Assembly (NCBI RefSeq): GCF_000699445.3
Contig: NC_067202.1
Location: 3,469,429 to 3,533,428 of the forward strand
From: Schistosoma haematobium
Taxonomy: Eukaryota; Platyhelminthes; Trematoda; Strigeidida; Schistosomatidae
DNA: 64,000 nt
Direction of reading: 5' to 3'
Under the pieces are notes generated by a model. That model was not told the DNA's origin and did not search any database. It was given only the letters and a program-made list of their open reading frames with translations. The translations under genes and the position numbers were made by a program. Positions 39,461 through 51,355 of the stretch are shown one piece after another. Within the stretch, counting starts at the first letter, position 1; each line of letters opens with the position of its first letter.

Positions 39461-39875
39461 GACTAATTAAACAAGCTTCGGAAGACTTTTATGTATATCT
39501 CTAAATAGAAGCCAGTGGCAATACTGCTATGAATTTCTAATATATAACATTATGATGAAATAATCTTCTTTGACTAAAAGAAGTCTTGCTTGACTATTAT
39601 CTTCAAGCTAATTTTTATCTCCGACCAAATATTATTTCTACTCATGTTATATTGATTAAGTAACCATTGTCTACTTTATTTATTCCTAATAATTGACTAT
39701 GAGTGATTAGCTAACTTCAAATTGGATAACCCTCATAAAACCTCCTATCTAAACTTACTTTTGGATCAATAAAATATCGACTATTCCACATAGCATATTG
39801 AAATTTACTCAACGGGTCTTCTAAAGATATTAGTCATTATATGATTACGGTTATTTTGTAAATACCATACGTTCA
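39461..39875. other. Intergenic, nothing recognised
   Basis: AT-rich, no recognised feature. Confidence 0.4.
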
Positions 39876-39879
39876 ATAA

Positions 39880-40065
39880 TTCACTTGCAAAATGTCCAGC
39901 AATTGTCTCGGACTTTGTTGTTCTTTCCTTATCATACCAATCACTCCCTATTTCCATTCCCTTCTATTCGGTTTTCACAACTTTCTGCTGCCAGACATTC
40001 CACTTTCAAATTGGTGTTACGTACTACTTATATATGTCGACATAAGTAGCACACACCACAATACA
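39880..40065 (+). repeat. Repeat family F copy
   Basis: Aligned with 10,065-10,260. Contains the imperfect palindrome 'tacttatatatgtcgacataagta'-like block at its end. Confidence 0.5.
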
Positions 40066-40079
40066 ATATGTGTTTAACA

Positions 40080-40255
40080 ACACCGTTGGATGCCTATATA
40101 AAAAGTGGGATGGTGGATGCGCATTGCTGAGGAGTCCCACAATGGGACGAAGCAGCCGTACAGTACTTTCAGGTATTTAATGGTGGTCTAACATCAATGG
40201 GTTCATGATCTCAATCAAAAACTTAATAATCCCTAAAACCCCATACTGATATTCA
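40080..40255 (+). mobile_element. SINE family A, head deleted
   Basis: 'caacaccgttggatgcc' then direct jump to 'gatggtggatgcgcattgctgagg' and the body. The tRNA-like part is missing. Confidence 0.65.
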
Positions 40256-40362
40256 TATATTTAGTTTAAACAAGTTCTATTATATTACGGTTACTTAGTA
40301 ACAGGTTGGTATATTCAAAAGTCCCATGATATCTAACTTCTTAAATAATCATATGACTTCCA

Positions 40363-40932
40363 TTACCTAAAAGACCATAGTCTTAGTAATAATAAGAATA
40401 GTGTTAAATGTTTTTGGTGGTGTTGTATTCTTTGACCTTTTATTCTGAAAAACCTATTCAGTTCCTGTCTTGTGTAGAAATGAGCTTCTCGATTATTCGA
40501 TAAGTGTTTGTGATCGGTTGTCTCTTCATTTGTCCATGAATTCAAGTTGGCTGTCTTCGTTAACTGACGTCTGAACTTGCGATTGATTGACCTTTTTCTT
40601 ATGGATCTATAGATTGGGTCTATGTCAATGCGCCTACTAATTGCTAATTGTTCTGAACGCCATGCTCCCGTAAATTCCTTGGTAGCTTTAGAGCTTCCTC
40701 GATCTAGAATTTCGATGTTTATACAATAAAATTCATATGTATGGCTGCCAACTTGCACTGATATAAGTGATAGCATATCATGTTGCCTCACTGGTAATCC
40801 ATGTTTATCTATACATAGTATGGAGGCGTTCACTCTGTATAATGTAAGATTTTTCTTAGTTGGTCTTATCCTTTGATATGCATATATTAGAATAAAATGG
40901 CTGTGTTGGTTTGTGAGCAATGTTAATTCCAA
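40363..40932 (-). pseudogene. Penelope-like element C-terminal remnant
   Basis: An open minus frame of 189 codons. The part around 40,590-40,760 reads SHTYEF...IEILDRGSS, then EF..AW, then IDIDPIYR.IR, which fits the region after the GIY-YIG domain of Penelope-like elements (H.FDF..V.ILDR...E..AW....INR.IDI.P.Y). The upstream remnant at 41,710-41,883 may be the same copy. Confidence 0.55.
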
Positions 40933-41217
40933 ACAGCTACCGAACCCTTGTAATAGTTTTTGAAAAATTTTTTTATAAATGATGGGACTATCTGTTTCGT
41001 TGGTTTGGATCGTTGATTTTTGTTGGTATGTTAACAGAATTGTATGAGGTAGCCATCCTTACGAAAGATGAACTGAAGACGAGGTTTTTGAATTATTTTT
41101 CTGTTGTAAGAGTTTTAAAGTAGGTTTTGATTCTTCTGAATAGTATCTCGACAAAACTGATTTTATGTTCTGTTAAGTTTTTAGTACTGTAGGTTATTTC
41201 ATTTATTTGAACATATA

Positions 41218-41735
41218 GATAACGGTACAGAGGCACCGAATACATATGCGACATACAAGCCACTTGGTTTCTGTATGGGCTATGATAATACCTGGGTGCC
41301 CAAACCGAAACAGGTGGTTTTATTAGGGGCAACAACCAGAGCCTTCGACCTAAAACACTGATCCACAAGGTAGTAGAGCAACGTCTTGAGATGCAGTCCC
41401 ACAGAAGCAGGTCACAAATAATTACTTCATACGCTATTTGTTCCTTTAGAATAATATTGGAACCCATGTGCACCATGGTTTGGAATAAGGGTTTTCCAAC
41501 TTCCCCAGATGGATCCTCCGCACCCACCAACCCGGTTAAAGCTAGTGCCGGACATTCGCTTTACGTCCTTTCAATTTCGTAAATAACACCCGTTGTGCGA
41601 GAATGTAGTGAGTAGGATTTCTCTGTCAGTGGTTGTATGCACGTGGCTATGTGAGAGCATTTGGAGAGGGGGAGCGGACTTTTCCTACCGTCGGCCGTAC
41701 CAGGTCATTTGGGGGCATTATTTGGTTTATATGGC
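41218..41735 (-). repeat. ~0.5-kb repeat family C, inverted, joined to Penelope-like RT remnant
   Basis: Near full-length, ending at 'gtcggccgtaccaggtc' (41,690-41,707). Beyond it the minus reading changes at once to Penelope-like RT sequence, so this end marks an insertion boundary. Confidence 0.65.
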
Positions 41736-41883
41736 TTGGTTTTCTATATACTTGTGTTTTAAAAGGTTTTGTGCTTGTTTTGCTAATTAAAACGTCCAAG
41801 AATAGGATATTTTCTTCCGATTTGATTTTGTCAGAAATATTATTAATCAACTTATGAGTTTTCAACACAGATATGATCTGCAT
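41710..41883 (-). pseudogene. Penelope-like reverse transcriptase remnant
   Basis: The minus frame reads ENILFLDVLISKTST.PFKTQVYRKPSHINQ, the FLDVL...YRKP block near the end of Penelope-like RTs. The rest of the RT is absent. Confidence 0.7.
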
Positions 41884-42174
41884 TATTCATCTTCGTTTCT
41901 TATTTCCAACTAACCTATAGTTTTCCATAGAATGATTTGAACAACAATTTATCATTAAAAACGAATGATGGAGTCACTATTTATAGTGTGTAAGAGTCGA
42001 TGACTTCATGGTTCAAACAAAAGATTTCCAATCATTGGGCTGACAGTTTAAATTCCCCCCACATACTTCAGTTTTGAAAGCAGTTTTTTATCAGTTATCC
42101 TGTAGCAACTGAAACGTAAGTAGGAACCAAGTTCATGAAACTGACCTGGTTTTTATAGAATAGATAAAATGTCT

Positions 42175-42500
42175 TTAGCAGCGAAATATATAACGCGTAT
42201 TTTGTTCCATTTGGGACTTATCTACATCTGGATGTACCCACATTTGATCTCCACTCCCAAACTCGAACTCAATACCGCTTTACTTCATACACCATCACCT
42301 TATCCATTTAGTTACTGAGTCCAGATAGCAACTGACCTGTACAATGGGTATTAGATCTGATTCAATCTTAAATGACTTAGATTACCTGATTGTTGATATA
42401 GAATCATCAACATGTGTCATAATGAATACTTCAAGGCAATCCTCATAGGATGTCTATACACCAACTATGACTGATAAAATTTCAATCAACAACATGATAT
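42175..42500 (-). mobile_element. SINE family B, long older form
   Basis: Reverse complement of the 19,820-20,150 type along most of its length, including the 'agttactgagtccagatagc' A-box region and the 5' extension. Confidence 0.62.
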
Positions 42501-42589
42501 TTCAAATTGAATTAAGCATAGTTTTTTTCTAAAGATTTTTTAACAATTTACTAATACTGATCTATTAACAAACTATATCTGCGCATCTA

Positions 42590-42720
42590 TCATCCCATCT
42601 CGTGAGATTCGAATCCAGGAGATGTCCCATACTAGAACGAAACAGCCGTCCAGTGTTTCCACGTTTTCCATGGTGATCTAGCTTCAATTAACTCATGAAT
42701 TCAACTATTGAATTACTATA
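42590..42720 (+). mobile_element. SINE family A, partial
   Basis: 'gagattcgaatccagg', then a jump to 'gtcccatactagaacgaaac' and the body to 'catgaattcaactattg'. Confidence 0.62.
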
Positions 42721-42959
42721 ATATCCAAAAAATCTCTCACTAACTATGATTTTAACTATGAGAATATATCTCTATTCATTTCATTATATAATGGATCATA
42801 TAAACAAGATCATATTTATTAGAACTCTGTACTTTTCTTAATAGTTTGATCCATTCTCACAATTTGTATAATGTTGTTCATTATTTTTGTCTTCTTACAA
42901 AGTGAGAAAAATCCATTTCAGGACACTTTTTCCTTTTTATCTTTACAACAAAGCTATTA

Positions 42960-43140
42960 ATCAGCAAAGATAGATAGTGGCTAACAGTGGAATTCAAGAC
43001 GGGCGTTTCGTCCTATTTGAGACTCGTCAGATGGATGTAGTAAATAAGACGAAACGTAAGTCCTACATTTCACTTCTAGCCACTATCCATCTTTGCTTAT
43101 AATATTTGTGAATTAAGGCAATACTGAGGCAATACACTGT
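42960..43140. mobile_element. SINE family B, two facing fragments
   Basis: 'gcaaagatagatagtggctaacagtgg' (minus type), then 'agacgaaacgtaagtcctac' and 'cactatccatctttgcttata' (plus type), a small inverted pair. Confidence 0.6.
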
Positions 43141-43359
43141 AGTGTCAGTTATGTTAAGCCCATATACCTTATCCTAGCTTACGGACAGACCATTCTATTC
43201 ATTCTACTTGAGTCACATTCTGACCTTGTTATTTATTCGCTCATCAATCTTGACTGTTTTTATATGAGCGCGTAGGTGTGTGTACATTTCTTATCCCATT
43301 ACTCATCACGTATCCGTAACTTACTTTTGTGTAACTATAAATATTGATTAACGCTTGGT

Positions 43360-43600
43360 CAAAAAGGGAGTTGGCTTACCAGCCATCTCCACTCTGCGTT
43401 GTTTCTCTTCTCTCTATTCCATTCGCTTCATATACAAAATATATGTATTCAAAAGTCCATTCTCGTTATTTGACTTATATAAATCCGTTACTGACTAACG
43501 CGATGAAAGTCGATAGGCGACATATATATTTCAACAACAATCATCACTACAATCTCCTTGGTATTAGATCTCGGGCCGCTAAAGTGGAGATCCTTTTCGA
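43360..43600 (+). repeat. Half of a fold-back repeat (right arm)
   Basis: Matches the right half of 51,356-51,741 ('gagttggct', 'atatgtattcaaaa', 'cattctcgttattt', 'aaatccgttactgactaa') and extends past it ('ttagatctcgggcc.c.aa'). Confidence 0.55.
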
Positions 43601-43624
43601 CAACATCGTCCTATCTAAATGACG

Positions 43625-43745
43625 ACAAGATTCAAGGGCCCCACAACACACAGTATGCACATATTTTAGTGAAGAGACTAATCAATTGCAGTCCTAAATA
43701 TCAATGGGAAGATTCAAGTAAACAATACCAAATGAATTTCAAGCT
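43625..43745 (+). mobile_element. SINE family B tail fragment
   Basis: 'agagactaatcaattgcagtcctaaatatcaatgggaagattcaag'-type tail as in the full copy at 31,195. Confidence 0.55.
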
Positions 43746-43836
43746 ATTAATGACTATATAAAACAGAATCTTTTTTTCAAACGTTTTACAACCCTTTAAA
43801 ACGCACTTTTTGAATTGTATTTCATCAATATAATCA

Positions 43837-43935
43837 CTTACTTACTTACTGACCTACCTACCTACTTACTTACTTACTTGCTTACTTACCTGCCTACCTA
43901 CTTACTTACGTCTGTTACTGCCGATGGAGTATAGA
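43837..43935 (-). mobile_element. (TAAG)n tail and 3' tip of RTE-like family 2
   Basis: About 75 bp of acttactt/cctacctac repeats followed by 'gtctgttactgccgatggag', matching the 3' tip of the 7,000-7,530 copy. Longest such tail in the window. Confidence 0.65.
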
Positions 43936-44400
43936 CCGCATTATAATCAGTAGTACAGAAAAAATAAAGTAAATATTTTTTCATATTGTGTAATTAGAAA
44001 AGTTCAATAGTATAATGAATTACTAGTTGCCAATGTAATTTAGTTTAGTTTTTGTTATTTTTAAGTCATTGTGATATTTGGTTTATGGTTAGTTTGGTGA
44101 TAACCTTTTGTTTTTTTTGAATGGTCGATAGAATCCAGTCAATATTAACGTCTATTATAGGTATTCATTAAAAAAAATTTGTTTTTGATTCTAGACTATA
44201 TTCGATATAATGAGTGTTTAATTATACTGTCTTACTGATAGCATGAATCTACCATGGTTACTTGGAATGATACAGTTGTTTGACTTATGTAGTCTTACAT
44301 TGAAGCTACACTATCTAGTGTTTGAATAAACTGGGCGATTCTAACATGATGGGAAGGCTATCCTGCTTTTATAGTACGTTTAGTGACATGATAAAATATT
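43936..44400. other. Intergenic, nothing recognised
   Basis: AT-rich, no recognised feature. Confidence 0.4.
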
Positions 44401-44404
44401 ATCA

Positions 44405-44690
44405 GTATAGGATTGTAGAGACTGTTGACTTTTGATTGAGGTCATGAATCGATCATTGTTAGACAACCATTGAAAAACTGAAAGCACTAAATGGTCGTCT
44501 CATCTTAGCATGAAACTCCTCAGCAGTGTTTGCACGCGAGAACGAAGGTCCTGGGTACGGACCCCGCATGTGGGATCAGGGATGCGTATTGCTGAGGAGT
44601 CCCATACTAGGATGGAACGTCCATCCTATGCTTCCAAGTTTTCAATGGTGGTCTAACACTGATAGAATATTATCGGGCAACTTATATTTG
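44405..44690. mobile_element. SINE family A, inverted pair
   Basis: A reverse 3' body (44,405-44,528) meets a plus copy starting near its B-box region ('gggtacggaccccgcatg'). Confidence 0.68.
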
Positions 44691-45459
44691 ATTCTAGAGA
44701 GTTTAAAAGGGTAACATGGATAAGAGGGTACAAAGCTAATACTTGTCCTGGCTTTACATTACTGATCGTTTAGTTAATGTTCACCATCAATGACCTTGAC
44801 TGATGGTGATAAACAGTTTGAAATTCAACGATCAATTTTTTGAGGTTAGAATACGTTTAGCAAAAATAGACTTATTCGGCCAAGGCTCAGTTTTATTCCA
44901 CTGGCTCTAAAACAATTCTATGATATGATTTGATCTATGTTATAAAAGTCGTTTGAAATATGCGTATCTCTACTAGTTTTCTTCCTTTACTAACTAGAAT
45001 GAATCTCTTCAAACTTATGTTGGATAGAATATCTACTGCAATCATACCATCCAACTATACATAGACTACAATTACTCTGGTCTCAATAGAACTACCTGAA
45101 AATAGGCTAGTAAGAACGACAATAGCTAGAACTCAGAGAAATGCTTTTGTATTGTTAGTAAACACTTCATGTCAGATTAATTTGTACAAGTAGTGATTAT
45201 AACTATTTACTTAAGGTAGAAATAACCTGATAACTATGTTATAGTGTTGAAAAATATGTTCTGAAGTTACCCTTGTTCACTTCTAGAAACACAAACTAAT
45301 ACACATTAAATGAGAATGGATTAAAAATGCTACTTTTCACATGAAAGTTACACTAGTAACTAGGTTCAGATTTTCTTAAGTTAACTGTTTGATACTTAAT
45401 GTTTGTTAGATCAATACCAATAAATTGTCAGTGAACTACTATTGACGAATGTTATGCTT
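44691..45459. other. Intergenic, nothing recognised
   Basis: AT-rich, no recognised feature. Confidence 0.4.
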
Positions 45460-45559
45460 GTATAACTGGTCGAATTCTACCGAACAGGTTGAAAAATGCC
45501 CATTGGTCTGACTAACTGGACATTATGTGCACTGTGTTTTGACGGTATGTGGTTAGAGG

Positions 45560-45790
45560 CAGTCCTCCTGGAAACCTTGTTTCACTTAGGTATCGTGATA
45601 GCGCTCATCAGCAAGACATACCTACAATAGTTAAGAAACTGATACACCTTGTTACATTCAAACCCGTTCCACTCAACCGTAGAGTTTGTAAAGTGATGAC
45701 ATTGTATCGGTTAGTACCTAATAATCAGTCACTTGTAAATATCTCAGTCCTAACAAATGATAAAACTATTATGAATTTTGTCTGAGTAAA
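45560..45790 (-). repeat. Repeat family D, inverted
   Basis: Reverse of the block containing 'actgagatatttacaa.tgact.attattaggtactaac', as at 22,190-22,240. Confidence 0.4.
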
Positions 45791-45924
45791 TGTTTATGTA
45801 CTCGATTTTGAGTTGGCTTTTGGTAGGCTAATTATAGTATAGAAAACGGTTACTTGATACGTTTACTCATTTGATAAACAGATTGGTAACTGATAATTAT
45901 GTACAGAACAATGATTGTTAATTA

Positions 45925-46220
45925 AAGGATTATCAGAAGGGATTTTTCGTGGATATTATGGTAATTTAATGGTTAATTTCATGAGTTAATTGAAGCTAGG
46001 CCACCATGGAAAGCCTGGAAGCACTGAACGGACGTTTCGTTTTAATGTGGGACTCCTCAGTGTTGGGCATCTACGATCCCTCCTCTCGAGATTCAACCCA
46101 GGACCCATCAGTTTCGCGCGCAAACGCTTAACCTCTAGACCACTGATCCAGCATCCAACGGTGTTAATGTCTAACTTCAACCTCCGTCCACCACTGTCTC
46201 CAGTTAGTCATTATTTATTA
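45925..46220 (-). mobile_element. SINE family A, minus
   Basis: On plus: reverse body, 'gattcaacccagg' B-box, 'ctagaccactgatcc' A-box, part of the 5' extension. Confidence 0.74.
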
Positions 46221-46444
46221 ATGCATGGATTTCTTTCTTACATCCCTTAACGTAATGAAACTAACCGAACCCTAAACTAGAATGAACTCAAAACCTTCAA
46301 GTCTCACGATAAGTAAAGTAACCTGAAATCAGTACTTTTTCAAGTGACAGATAATTCCCATTTAAACATTAAAAACACAAAGCTCAGCAAAGGGATCTCT
46401 TTTCAATGGATTTATTATCAAGCTGTACAATCGTATACATATAT

Positions 46445-46625
46445 ATATGGAGATTTTGTTAACGTTTTTTATTGAGATCATGAATCGGTTGATGTTAGAC
46501 CACCATTGAAAACCTGAAAGTGATGGACGGCCATCTCGTCCTATTATGGAACTCCTCAGCAGTGCGCATCCATGATCTCACTCGTAGGATTTGGATTCAA
46601 GACCTTCGGTCTCGCGCGCGAATAC
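46445..46625 (-). mobile_element. SINE family A, minus, head truncated
   Basis: Reverse body to 'gaccttcggtctcgcgcgcgaa'. The A-box is missing. Confidence 0.68.
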
Positions 46626-46750
46626 GAGGGAGTAGAGGTGTGAAATAAATAAAATCATATCATGAGCAACTATAAATGAATTAGTAATAGTAATATAATA
46701 TATATAATATCCAAACTGCTTCATAGATAAGAATATGAAAAGAAGTAGTT

Positions 46751-47026
46751 GTGACAAGGGATCCGGTTGTTCCGTTCCAAAGGATTATTTTTAAAATAAG
46801 TTTGGAATGTAAAGGTGATGAAACATCTGATGTAATCAAAAATTGTTTAACAATAGTGATAAAAAGAACATTCTATGCTGCAAAAGTGCGAATATTGTTC
46901 ACTAGTAGGAACTTGTTTTCTGTATCCAGAAAAGATCAGCTTCCCCGTTTAGTCGCCTCGATGTGTATCTACCAATTCACCTGCTCTTGTGAAGCTAGGT
47001 ATAGTGTTATTATTTGTATTACGTAA
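46751..47026 (+). pseudogene. Penelope-like remnant (start of GIY-YIG region)
   Basis: A plus frame with RTFYAAKVRILFTSR, then ASMCIYQFTCSCEARY, the C.Y.F.C.C...Y block that opens the GIY-YIG domain of Penelope-like elements. Stops shortly after. Confidence 0.65.
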
Positions 47027-47109
47027 TCTAGTGTTATAACCTTTCTATGAGATTATCTTGGTTATTTCTTGTTCACATTTCCTCATGGAACTAGTACTTT
47101 AACAAGAAA

Positions 47110-48110
47110 TATTTTTTTCAAGTTACCGCTTGCCTCGTGATACATTTAGATGATCTCCGCAATCTATGTCCTATCGACTTCCAGCATCTTTCCATAATTT
47201 CCTCTTCAGATAGAAGCTGGTTTGTTCTCTCTCAAAGAAGGCTGTTGCTAATGGCATCCGGCCAAAGGATGATGAGTACCTTGCGTAGACAACTATTTAT
47301 AAATACTTGTACCCTCTTGATGATGGTTGTAGTAGTTCTCCAAGTTTCGGCTCCGTACAGTAGAACTGTCTTGGTGTTCATATTGAAGATCGTGAGTTTG
47401 GTATTGGTCGACAGTTGTTTTTTGTTCCGTTTGCTCTTCAGCAGTAGGAGTGCGGCCCTTGCTTTGCCAATCCTCTCCTTCACGTCTGCATCCGATCCTC
47501 CTTGTTCATCGATGATGCCTTCCAGGTATGTGAAGGATTCCTCATCTTCCAGAGTTTCGCCAGCAAGAGTGATTGGATTGCTGTTCTTCGTTTTGAATTT
47601 GAGGACCTTGGTTTTCCATTTTTGTATGTTGAGACCTACTGAAGAAGAGGCTGCTGCTACACTAGTTGTCTTCATCTGAATTTGTTCGTGTGTATGCGAT
47701 AGGAGGGCTAGGTCGTCTGCAAAGTCTAAATCGTCTAATTGGTTCTGAGCTATCCATTGTATCGCGCGTTTTGCCTCAGATGCCGAGGTATTCATAAATC
47801 TAGTCAACCATAAGGAGAAAAAGGAAGGGGGAGAGTAGACAGCCTTGTCTGACTCCGGTCTTTACTTGGAATGCATCTGTCAGCTGTCCTCTATGTACAA
47901 CAATGCACCGTAGTCAGTCGTATGAGTTCCGGATAATGCTGACAATCTTCTCAGGAACTCCATAGCGTCGAAGATGTTTCCATAATGTTTTCCTATCTAC
48001 ACTGTTAAACACCTTCTCATAGCCAATGAAGTTGATAACAAATTCGTTGAAAAGAGATCTCTTCGTTGAACTTTTTAAAATACCTAACTTAACCACGTTA
48101 ACATTCAAAA
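47110..48110 (-). pseudogene. RTE-like reverse transcriptase fragment, family 2
   Basis: Two minus frames. 47,914-48,108 holds NFIGYEKVFNSVDRKTLWKHL, RT motif A region with the motif's Asp changed to Gly. 47,232-47,807 holds LDFADDLALLSHT, the FADD catalytic block, then SSVGLNIQKWKTKVL, the TYLEGIID region, ERIGKARAAL, and [19 protein letters not shown]. The frame between them is broken and both ends are truncated, so it is inactive. It is the longest RT stretch in the window. Confidence 0.82.
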
Positions 48111-48227
48111 AATTTTTTTCTTCTAAAGAATGATGGCTGTTACTTCATTACGGAATATACAATAAATAGTTGGGCCTCTCCTAATTAATTGTAACATAAT
48201 TTTTACTTTTGATTCAGAAACTACATA

Positions 48228-48241
48228 CACACACACACACA
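48228..48241. repeat. (CA)n microsatellite
   Basis: Seven CA units. Confidence 0.8.
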
Positions 48242-48459
48242 ATAACTAATAAAATGCAATGTAACCAAGATGAAGATAATATGTACATGTGCTGACCTAC
48301 TACTCAACATCAAGAATAAATAGAACTCCGTGTATCTTAGTATCTTATATCGATCGATTACTTCAATGATTCATAGTTTGATTTCGAATAAGTCATAATT
48401 AATAAGAGAATTTATATATATTTAATTAATAAAATCAACTGGTTATTGCCAATGGAATT

Positions 48460-48880
48460 CATCATCGGTATGAGGTTGTGTCGATTGTTAAATTATTGTT
48501 TGAGACCATGAATCAATTGATGTTAGATCAGCATATAAAACGTGGAAGAACTGAACGATTGTTTCGTCCTATTTTGGGACTCCTCAGTGGCAGTGCGCAT
48601 CCACGATCCCGCTCGCAGGATTCGGACCCAAGGCCTTAGGCCTCGCGCGCTAACGCCTAACCTCTAGACAATTGAGCCTGCCGGCATTCAACCGTGCCCC
48701 TATCTAACTTCAGCGAATCTACGAAATTGTGCGACCATTTTCCATTGTACTGAGGTAGATACCTGTCTCTACTCGACACGGATTAGCTTCACAGATCACG
48801 GCTTCTCACTAGAACTCCGAGAATTCCCTCACAAAGGTAGCCACTAGTGAGCACATGGTAATAATCAGCATAGAATTGTG
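48460..48880 (-). mobile_element. SINE family A, long form, minus
   Basis: On plus: reverse body, 'ggattcggacccaagg' B-box region, 'ctctagacaattgagcc' A-box region, then the reverse 5' extension ending 'gaactccgagaattccctc'. Full-length relative of 23,580 and 29,030. Confidence 0.76.
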
Positions 48881-49050
48881 AAGTTTATTAAGTTATTGGG
48901 ATCTGGAACCGATTGATGTGAGATCGGTATTGAAAACCTGGAAGTACTGGACGGCTGTTTCGTCCTAGTATGAGACCCCTCAACAGTGAGCATTCACGAT
49001 CTCGCACGCGAAATGTGAATCAAGAAATTTCCGTCTCTTGTAAGATATTC
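48880..49050 (-). mobile_element. SINE family A, minus, partial
   Basis: A second reverse body directly following the previous copy: 'attgaaaacctggaagtactggacgg'. The B-box is degenerate. Confidence 0.65.
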
Positions 49051-49414
49051 AACCTGTGAGTCGTTGACTTGTAACAAAACAGATTTTACTGATAGTTCAT
49101 GATTAGTTAACTAATATGATACATAATTGTGAAATTGTGGAAATACAAAAATGGATTTTATACGGGAATTATGTAATCCAATGTTATACTGAATAGATGT
49201 CACATAAATGTTCAATATTCATTGTTGTTCATGTACTGAATAAATATATATTCGGAAAATAATGATTACAGAATTCACACTAGTTTACAGGCATGATTAG
49301 CTTGATATAAATAGTAAGACCAAATGTAGAGAACAAACATATGATATAAGATTGTTTTAAGTTTACTAGTTGTTGAAGTAGTACATTTATGATATATATT
49401 ACAACAATGTATTA

Positions 49415-49935
49415 GAACCCAAATACTGCGGTACGGCCGAGAGTGGGGAGAGTCAACTCTCCGTCTCCAAATGCTCTCACATAGCCACGTGCATACAACC
49501 ACTAACAGGGAAGTCCTACTCACTACCTTCTCGCACCACGGGTGTTGTTCATGAAATTGAGAGGACGAAAAGCCAATGTACGGTGCTTTACCCGGGCTGG
49601 TGGCAACAAATATTCAACCTAGGGAAGTTGGAAAACCCTTACTCCAAACCAATGGTGCACATGGGTTCCAGTATTATTCTAAAGGAACAAATGGCGTCTG
49701 AAGCAATTAGTTGTGACCAGCTAACATGGGACTGCATCTCCTGACGTTGCACCACTGCCTTGCGGATCAGTCTTTTAAGTTGAAGGCTCTGGTTGTGTTC
49801 CCCTAAGAAAATCACCTGTTTTGGTTTGGGCACCCAGGTATTATCACAGCCTATACACAAACCAAGTGACTTGTGTGTCGCATATCTATTTGGTGCCTTC
49901 TTTCTACTAATGTTTATGTATTTAAATATATAGAT
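49415..49935 (+). repeat. ~0.5-kb repeat family C, near full length
   Basis: From 'ggtacggccgagagtgggg' to 'tatttggtgccttctttctac'. Closest in length to the 360-840 and 41,218-41,735 copies. Confidence 0.65.
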
Positions 49936-51355
49936 AAATGTATTGCATTGTCCGAGAACTTTTAATTCTTCTTAAGTGAAGATCCTGTTGATTTATGGAC
50001 AATGCATTTTAGATCATTTACTCTGCCGTAAACGAACTAATTATCATGGAAATAGAGAGCACGAACCAACAAAGCTATAATTATTAAAATATGTCAATCA
50101 GCTCTGCCATAATGCATGTATCATGTGACTCAGTAATATACTGTCCATGTTAAATATTATTCCAATTAGTTAAGGTTGCTAGGGTCAGTGTTAATGTAAA
50201 GTGACAGGAGGTATGTGCTTTTACTTAGGGAATTCACTAATAATAATGACTAAATATTTAAAGTTCGTATAATCTCACTTATGGAATAAGATACACTTAC
50301 AGGTGCTAGAACACATTGAATGCATTTTCAAAGGAGCAGTATGCATCAATGCAGCGAACAAAGGATAGGAGTGGTTTTATCTTAAGGATAGATCGTGGTA
50401 GTTTATTCCAGAACCTGGCAAAGTTACATGGTAAAGTAATTCATATAGAGAGATCATTTAGAATGGATTTGTTTCACTAATGATAAGGAATTACGGATGT
50501 CGTAATTAGAAGTTTCTATATATTGAATAACTTGATTGGATGTACAGGACAGTTTATTAAGTATTTTGAAGAGAAATTTTAGGATTTACTTTGAGTCTCC
50601 TCTTCTATAAAGGGTCAAGCACAAGTTTATTACATCTGGAATTATAAGTCAAGGTATTATTAGTTCTAGGAATCCGAAGTGTAAACTGTCTCTGTACTGA
50701 TTCCAACTTTAATTTATTCTTTATACTCACATTACTAAGAATAAACGTTCAGTATTCTAGGGGTGCTCGAACATACACATGACAATAAGAATTACGTAGT
50801 ACAATATTACAACTATTCACTGGTTGTACTTGAAAACACTAATTTATATTCAACAATTCCCTAATCAGTGTATCTTTATAACCTTCAGTTTACTTGTGTT
50901 CATTGATCGAATTGCTAGATACATTCCACTAACATAAGTACGCTTCATACATATTACATCACTGACCGTCATTTTAATCTAGATCATATAACCAAAAATC
51001 GTGAATATCATAACGCTTATTGATCTAGGACTCAGCTTCTCACTACCCCGGTAGTCAGTTAGGATAAGAACTCGGTAACCATGTCAAATTTCTATCAACA
51101 TAGCTTGAACCCTTATAAGCTTATAGACATTAATTACCAGATTGTAGTACATTAGAGATAAGGGATCATAGTTTTTACTTAACCAAGCCATAATTGATAG
51201 AGAACAGAACAATAGGCGAGTAATTAGCTGACGATAATTTAGGAACAGTAAAACTTATTTTGATAGGTGATGCATCAAATGAAAGCTTATAAACTGAATT
51301 ATCTGTAAATACTACTTTAGTGGCTCTGGAATATCTGACTCAATTTGGATCGTTT
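49936..51355. other. Intergenic, nothing recognised
   Basis: The longest stretch here without an assigned repeat between 37 and 54 kb. AT-rich, no ORF of note. Confidence 0.4.

Noticed and set aside
41093..41530. 145-codon minus-strand ORF
   Set aside because: Lies mostly in repeat C; related copies do not keep it open.
43837..43915. Minisatellite or telomere-like array
   Set aside because: The ACTT/CCTA units match the (TAAG)n tail of RTE-like family 2 and are followed by its 3' tip.
47137..47679. 180-codon plus-strand ORF
   Set aside because: Antisense of the RTE-like RT fragment, whose minus frame has the recognisable FADD block.
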